Assembly (NCBI GenBank): GCA_003220615.1
Contig: QHTB01000140.1
Location: 1 to 63,282, forward strand
Direction: 5' to 3'
DNA length: 63,282 bases
Origin: Candidatus Rokuibacteriota bacterium
GTDB taxonomy: Bacteria; Methylomirabilota; Methylomirabilia; Rokubacteriales; CSP1-6
Shown here: positions 59,893 through 63,282 of the stretch, in pieces
Position numbering within the stretch: the stretch's first letter is position 1
Layout of the letters: the number at the start of each line of letters is the position of its first letter
The notes under the pieces: model-generated
The model's database searches: none
The model's input: only the letters and a program-made list of their open reading frames with translations
Told to the model about the DNA's origin: nothing
Position numbers and translations under genes: made by a program

Positions 59893-60993
59893 TCAGCCGC
59901 GCAGACGAAGCGCGGCGCCGACGGCGCTGCCGCCGAGGACCAGCCACGCCGAGTTCAGCTTGAAGCGCAGGAGCAGGGCGAGCGCGACCAGCGCGAGCGC
60001 CGCCGTCGTGAGATCCACGATCGCTGCGCGCCCCAGTTGCCAGGTGACGGCCGCCATCAGTCCGAGGGCCGCAACGTTCACGCCGTCGAGAAACGCTCCC
60101 GCCCGACGTGAGGCGCGGATCTTCGGGACGAGCGGATGGCTCAGCGCCACGAAGACGAAGGAAGGCAGGAAGATCCCGAGCGTGGCGAGGGCTGCGCCCG
60201 GGACGCCACCCAGCACGTAGCCGATGAACGTCGCCGTCGTGAAGACCGGACCGGGGGTGACCTGGCCAATGGCGATGGCGTCGAGGAGTTGCCGGTCGGT
60301 CAGCCAGCCGAGACGATCGACGAAATCGTGGCGAAGGAAGGCCAGGAGCACGTAGCCGCTCCCGTAGAGCACCGAGCCGATCTTCAGGAATACGAGAAAC
60401 AGTGTCGTGAGGCCCACGCCGGCGCCGAGTCCGAGGGGCGCCGCCACGCCACGGCTGCCCACCGTCGTCAGCAGCACCGCGACGACCCCGCCCCCCAGCA
60501 GCAGCGCGATCTCGTTGGCTCCCAGGAGTGAGAGCATGAGCGTGACGACGCTGATCGCGCCCAGGAGGTAGCCCTTCACGGCCGACCGGAGCAGGCCCCA
60601 CATCGCCTGCACGACGATGGCGATGATCACGGGCTTCACGCCGTAAAGGAACCAGCCCGCTTCGGGCCGCGCGCCGTAGCGCACGTAGAGCCACGCGCAC
60701 CCGAGAACGATCAGCATGGCGGGGACGATGAAGCAGATGCCGCCGGCGATGAGTCCCGGCCACCCGGCCCGAAGAAAGCCCAGGTGGATCGCCATCTCGG
60801 TGGAGTTCGGCCCCGGGATCAGATTCGTCGCGCCGAGGAGATCCACGAACTGCTCGTCGCTGAGCCAGCGGCGGCGCCGTACGACCTCCTCACGCATCAT
60901 GGCGATGTGCGCGGCGGGGCCGCCGAAGGCGATCGTGCCGAGCTTGAGGAAGAGCCAGGCGACCTCGCGCATCGGCGGTAGGCTAGCAGGCAT
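59893..60993 (-). CDS. chrA: Chromate transporter family protein, two-domain
   Basis: ChrA exports chromate; related CHR proteins may move other oxyanions. The 366-residue protein has the two duplicated CHR halves, with LKLGTIAFGGPAAHIAMMREE and NLIPGPNSTEMAI in the first, and LKIGSVLYGSGYVLLAFL and QVTPGPVFTTATFIGY in the second. About eleven membrane helices are visible. The long form starts at ATG 60993; an ATG at 60972 (MREVAWLFLK) begins where homologues usually start. The outer ATG shares the tetramer CATG with the divergent protease start. Confidence 0.9.
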   Translation of the reverse strand: MPASLPPMREVAWLFLKLGTIAFGGPAAHIAMMREEVVRRRRWLSDEQFVDLLGATNLIPGPNSTEMAIHLGFLRAGWPGLIAGGICFIVPAMLIVLGCAWLYVRYGARPEAGWFLYGVKPVIIAIVVQAMWGLLRSAVKGYLLGAISVVTLMLSLLGANEIALLLGGGVVAVLLTTVGSRGVAAPLGLGAGVGLTTLFLVFLKIGSVLYGSGYVLLAFLRHDFVDRLGWLTDRQLLDAIAIGQVTPGPVFTTATFIGYVLGGVPGAALATLGIFLPSFVFVALSHPLVPKIRASRRAGAFLDGVNVAALGLMAAVTWQLGRAAIVDLTTAALALVALALLLRFKLNSAWLVLGGSAVGAALRLRG

Positions 60994-62095
60994 GGCCGAG
61001 GACGCGAAGCGCTACCACCGCCTCCAGCTCATCCTCGGCATGCTCGGCCTGGCCGTGACCGGCGCGTACTTCGTCGTCATTCTCTTCGCCGGCCTCGGGC
61101 CCAGGGTCGCACGATGGGCCGGCGGCCTGTCGGACGCCCTCGCGTGGCGCGTCGCCGCTGTGGCCGCCGCCATCGCGATCGGTCAGGCTCTGGTGACGTT
61201 TCCCCTCGCGTGGCTGCGTGGTTACTGGCTGCCCAGGCGCCACGGCCTTCTTCACCAGACGCTCGGCGCCTGGCTCCGCGACCGGCTGAAGGCCGCTCTG
61301 ATCGGCGGCGCTCTCGGCCTTCTCACGGTCGAGATCGTCTACGCCCTGATGGCGACGACGCCGCTCTGGTGGCTGGCGGCCGCCGGCGTGCTCGTCGCAC
61401 TCCAGGTCGTCGTCGCCTTCGTGTTTCCCGTGTGGCTGTTGCCGCTCTTCTATCGCCTGACGCCACTCGCCGACGAGCACCTGTGCAAGAGCGTCGTCGA
61501 CCTGGTCTCGAAGGCGGGCATTCCCGTCGTCGGGGTGTGGGTGGCGGACCAGTCACGCAAGGGCCGTACTGCGAATGCGGCGCTGGCCGGAATCGGCCGG
61601 ACCCGTCGGGTCATCCTCTTCGACACGCTGGTCGCGCGCTTCGCCCCCGACGAGGTCCGGGCGGTGCTCGCGCACGAGCTCGGTCACCACGTGCACCATG
61701 ACGTCTGGCGGATGCTCGTGCTCCAGGCCGGGCTCACGGTGCTGGCGCTGTGGCTGGGGGACGTGCTGCTCCGCGCTGGCGCCAACTGGTGGGGATGGCA
61801 GGCGCCGTGGGATCCGGCCGGCCTGCCCTGGCTGGTGATCGTCGTCGGTGCACTGGGCCTCGTGACGGCTCCATTCGTCAACGCGGTGTCACGCGGGGTC
61901 GAGCGCCAGGCCGACGACTTCGCGCTGGAGCTCACCGGCGACGCGACGGCGTTCATCGGCGCGATGGAGCGGTTGGCCGATCTGAACCTCGCCGAGCGGA
62001 AACCGCACCGTCTCAAGGAACTGCTGCTGTACTCGCATCCCTCGATCGAGCGTCGCATCCTGGCGGCGACCGCATCACGAAGTCGCGCCGGCTGA
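60992..62095 (+). CDS. M48-family (Ste24-like) membrane metalloprotease
   Basis: The 367-residue protein has about five N-terminal and two later membrane helices around a zinc protease domain. The HExxH motif is HELGH at 228-232 (VLAHELGHHVHHD). The third ligand Glu lies in RGVERQADDFALEL, and LLYSHPSIERRI near the end is the Ste24 HPS motif. Ste24-type enzymes clip CAAX proteins in eukaryotes; bacterial ones take part in membrane protein quality control. The 3' end overlaps the convergent sunset-domain gene by 21 bases. Confidence 0.93.
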   Translation: MAEDAKRYHRLQLILGMLGLAVTGAYFVVILFAGLGPRVARWAGGLSDALAWRVAAVAAAIAIGQALVTFPLAWLRGYWLPRRHGLLHQTLGAWLRDRLKAALIGGALGLLTVEIVYALMATTPLWWLAAAGVLVALQVVVAFVFPVWLLPLFYRLTPLADEHLCKSVVDLVSKAGIPVVGVWVADQSRKGRTANAALAGIGRTRRVILFDTLVARFAPDEVRAVLAHELGHHVHHDVWRMLVLQAGLTVLALWLGDVLLRAGANWWGWQAPWDPAGLPWLVIVVGALGLVTAPFVNAVSRGVERQADDFALELTGDATAFIGAMERLADLNLAERKPHRLKELLLYSHPSIERRILAATASRSRAG

Positions 62096-62401
62096 GAGCC
62101 GGCCGGCGTCCTGGGCGTGATCGTCGGACGGGTGCGGTATCCGAGGCTCGCGCGCGGGCAGGCTGCCGTCCCGGCGTGCTTCGTCCTCGGTCGCGTAGCA
62201 CCGTTCGGGGCTCGCCTCCTCGTAGAAGGGGCCGCCCGGCACGTAGTACACGCGACGCCCGGACTCGTAGGAGACGTAGCCCTTGATGGGATGGCTCTCC
62301 GGGCAACTCCACGGGGTGTCGGGCGAGACGCCGGGACGCTGGCCCGCGGACAGCAAGCCGGCACTCGCGAGTACGACGAGCCCCAGCCCAATGCGCGTCA
62401 G
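62075..62401 (-). CDS. Sunset-domain secreted protein with CTG start
   Basis: The frame reads a hydrophobic leader (IGLGLVVLASAGLLSAG) and then a sunset-type domain: CPESHPIKGYVSYESG, VYYVPGGPFYEE and ERCYATEDEARRDG. The family pattern CPxxHPIKGN...YHxPGGxFYxxTxPExCFAtExxA is clear. No ATG, GTG or TTG fits the leader. CTG at 62401-62399 has a strong site GAGGTGAGGGG nine bases upstream and overlaps the end of the preceding OsmC gene as CTGA. This gives 108 residues. The domain's function is not established; it often occurs in secreted proteins. Confidence 0.72.
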   Translation of the reverse strand: MTRIGLGLVVLASAGLLSAGQRPGVSPDTPWSCPESHPIKGYVSYESGRRVYYVPGGPFYEEASPERCYATEDEARRDGSLPAREPRIPHPSDDHAQDAGRLSAGATS

Positions 62402-62817
62402 CCGCGCGTTCCCCTCACCTCGACCTTCACTGCGGTCGCAGCCGCGACCGTGCGGTAGAGCGGTCAGCGGCCCCGATAGGTCTCGACGAGCGACTCGGCC
62501 TGCTCCTGGCTGACGCCGCGGATCTCGAACGTCATCGCGATGCTGGCGAAGCGCGTCGAATCGCTGGCCGCGCGGACGCCCTCGATGGTGACGTCCAGGC
62601 CGCGGATAGGAATTCCCGTCTCGCGCGCGTGGCCTTCGATCAGCGTCACGCCGCACGAGGAGATGCCGGCCAGGAACGCCTCGCTGTTGGTGAACGCGTC
62701 CGGTTGCGGGCGCGCCGACGAGTCGAGCGTGAGATGCTGGCCACGAACGTGGCTTTCCGCGCGACCGACCACTCCCATGCTCGACGACCGGATCGTATCG
62801 ACCTTGTCACTGCTCAT
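62398..62817 (-). CDS. OsmC-like protein with in-frame UGA (probable selenoprotein)
   Basis: OsmC/Ohr-family proteins reduce peroxides with two active-site cysteines. Cys55 is present in ISSCGVTLIEGHA. The second, normally in a CPxYRTL context near the C-terminus, is replaced by UGA at 62466-62464. The frame continues in perfect family register as PLYRTVAAATAVKVEV and ends at a second UGA (62400-62398), giving 139 residues, a normal OsmC length. Stopping at the first UGA would remove the final strand and catalytic residue. A SECIS-like hairpin follows the UGA, and the next gene is coupled to the distal stop. The ATG overlaps the stop of the upstream molybdenum enzyme gene. Selenocysteine insertion is inference until selB/selC are shown in the genome. 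Confidence 0.82.
62433..62450 (-). promoter_or_regulatory. SECIS-like hairpin inside the OsmC coding region
   Basis: In the mRNA, 13 bases after the UGA, CGGUCGC pairs perfectly with GCGACCG around the loop GGCU. Bacterial SECIS elements have a short apical stem-loop with G at the start of the loop, at about 16-37 bases from the UGA. Here the loop begins 21 bases after it. A weaker lower stem (CUCUAC against GUGAAG, one mismatch) can extend it below an internal loop. Confidence 0.6.
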
Positions 62818-63282
62818 GTGTGCAGAGCCTCCTTCACACGCTCGGGCGTGAACGGCACGCGACGGAGACGGACACCGGTGGCGGCGAACACGGCATTGGC
62901 GATGGCGGCCGGGACGGGACAGGCGGCCGGCTCGCCGGCACCCACCGACGGTTGGTCACGGCGGTCGATGAGCGTGATCTCGATGGCGTCGGGCACCTCG
63001 CTGAAGCGCAGCAGCGGATACGACTGCCAGTCCAGGCTGGTGACGCGCCGCCGATCGAAGCGCACCTCCTCCTTCAAGGTGCGGCTGATCGTCTGGACCA
63101 CGTTGCCCTCGATCTGGTTCCGCACGCCGTCGGGGTTGACGATGAGCCCGCAGTCGTGGGCGACGAACACACGCCGCACGCGGATCGCGCCCGTGCGCCG
63201 GTCGACCTCCACGTCGGCGACCATGGCCGCGTAGGCGTTCTCGTTCTCGTACTGCGCGTAGGCGAAGCCGCGGCCGCGGGCA
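62814..63282 (-). CDS. Xanthine dehydrogenase/aldehyde oxidase-type molybdenum subunit (N-terminus beyond window)
   Basis: The visible C-terminal 155 residues belong to the molybdopterin-binding large subunit of the xanthine oxidase family. Signatures are VFVAHDCGLIVNPDGVRNQIEGNVV, where the region around DCGxxxNP is diagnostic. RVTSLDWQSYPLLRFSEVP and SVGAGEPAACPVPAAIANAVF follow; the latter holds the GxGE motif with the catalytic Glu. The GEPAACPVPAAI form suggests an aldehyde oxidase or nicotinate/isoquinoline-type hydroxylase rather than one specific substrate. It is the first visible gene of a minus-strand operon with the OsmC-like and sunset-domain genes. Confidence 0.9.
   Translation of the reverse strand, partial: ARGRGFAYAQYENENAYAAMVADVEVDRRTGAIRVRRVFVAHDCGLIVNPDGVRNQIEGNVVQTISRTLKEEVRFDRRRVTSLDWQSYPLLRFSEVPDAIEITLIDRRDQPSVGAGEPAACPVPAAIANAVFAATGVRLRRVPFTPERVKEALHT

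Noticed and set aside
62464-62817. OsmC ending at the first UGA (117 residues)
   Set aside because: The family C-terminus continues in the same frame after the UGA, and the next gene's start overlaps the second stop.

Overview
The window is a strongly GC-rich, densely packed bacterial chromosome segment. The organism is diderm: it carries KDO synthesis, nearly the whole Lpt lipopolysaccharide export machine, MurJ and many signal peptides. My best guess is a soil or groundwater lineage such as candidate phylum Rokubacteria (Methylomirabilota). This rests on base composition and gene mix (fructose-1,6-bisphosphate aldolase/phosphatase, archaeal-type PGI/PMI, a fused LptF-LptG, a probable selenocysteine OsmC) and cannot be proven from the window alone.

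Layout. 1-7.6 kb: uvrC (5' end cut off), a small secreted helical protein, a terminator, then leuS-lptE-holA and a ceramidase-like secreted enzyme; rpsT faces them. 7.9-15.5 kb: murJ, a Xer recombinase, a CBS-nucleotidyltransferase of the CCA/A-adding family, pyrG, kdsA and kdsD, mostly with overlapping stop/start codons. 15.5-19.8 kb: lptC-lptA-lptB-rpoN-rapZ. 19.8-28.3 kb: a GH57 glucanotransferase, PGI/PMI, metK, ahcY and a UPF0182 membrane protein. 28.3-30.6 kb (minus): one gene encoding LptF and LptG fused. 30.7-35.1 kb: an unknown secreted protein, valS and birA, whose only plausible start is CTG. 35.1-42.4 kb: a textbook sigma-70 promoter drives guaB3-guaA-dnaE-accA. 42.4-45 kb: a SorC/CggR-like regulator is divergent from fructose-1,6-bisphosphate aldolase/phosphatase. 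45.1-50.9 kb: miaB, a bifunctional-nuclease-family protein, a glycosyltransferase, two small unknowns, paaK and an orphan PaaA-like oxygenase.

From about 50.9 kb the window changes character and becomes accessory and eroded. It holds a transketolase relic, a TPR/zinc-ribbon pair, a second small secreted protein related to the one at 1.9 kb, a Rieske ferredoxin, a persulfide-dioxygenase/rhodanese fusion and a double-cupin enzyme. Next come remnants of AhpC, an isochorismatase and possibly catalase beside an intact katG and a PerR-type regulator, with an IS3-family transposase relic between the last two. The right end has a 36-residue membrane peptide, chrA, an M48 protease and a minus-strand operon of a molybdenum hydroxylase large subunit (cut by the edge), an OsmC-like protein with an in-frame UGA, and a sunset-domain secreted protein.

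The most notable result is the OsmC gene at 62398-62817. An in-frame UGA sits exactly where the family has its second catalytic cysteine, the family C-terminus continues for 21 residues beyond it, a SECIS-like hairpin follows the UGA, and the next gene starts with CTG overlapping the distal stop as CTGA. birA starts the same way.
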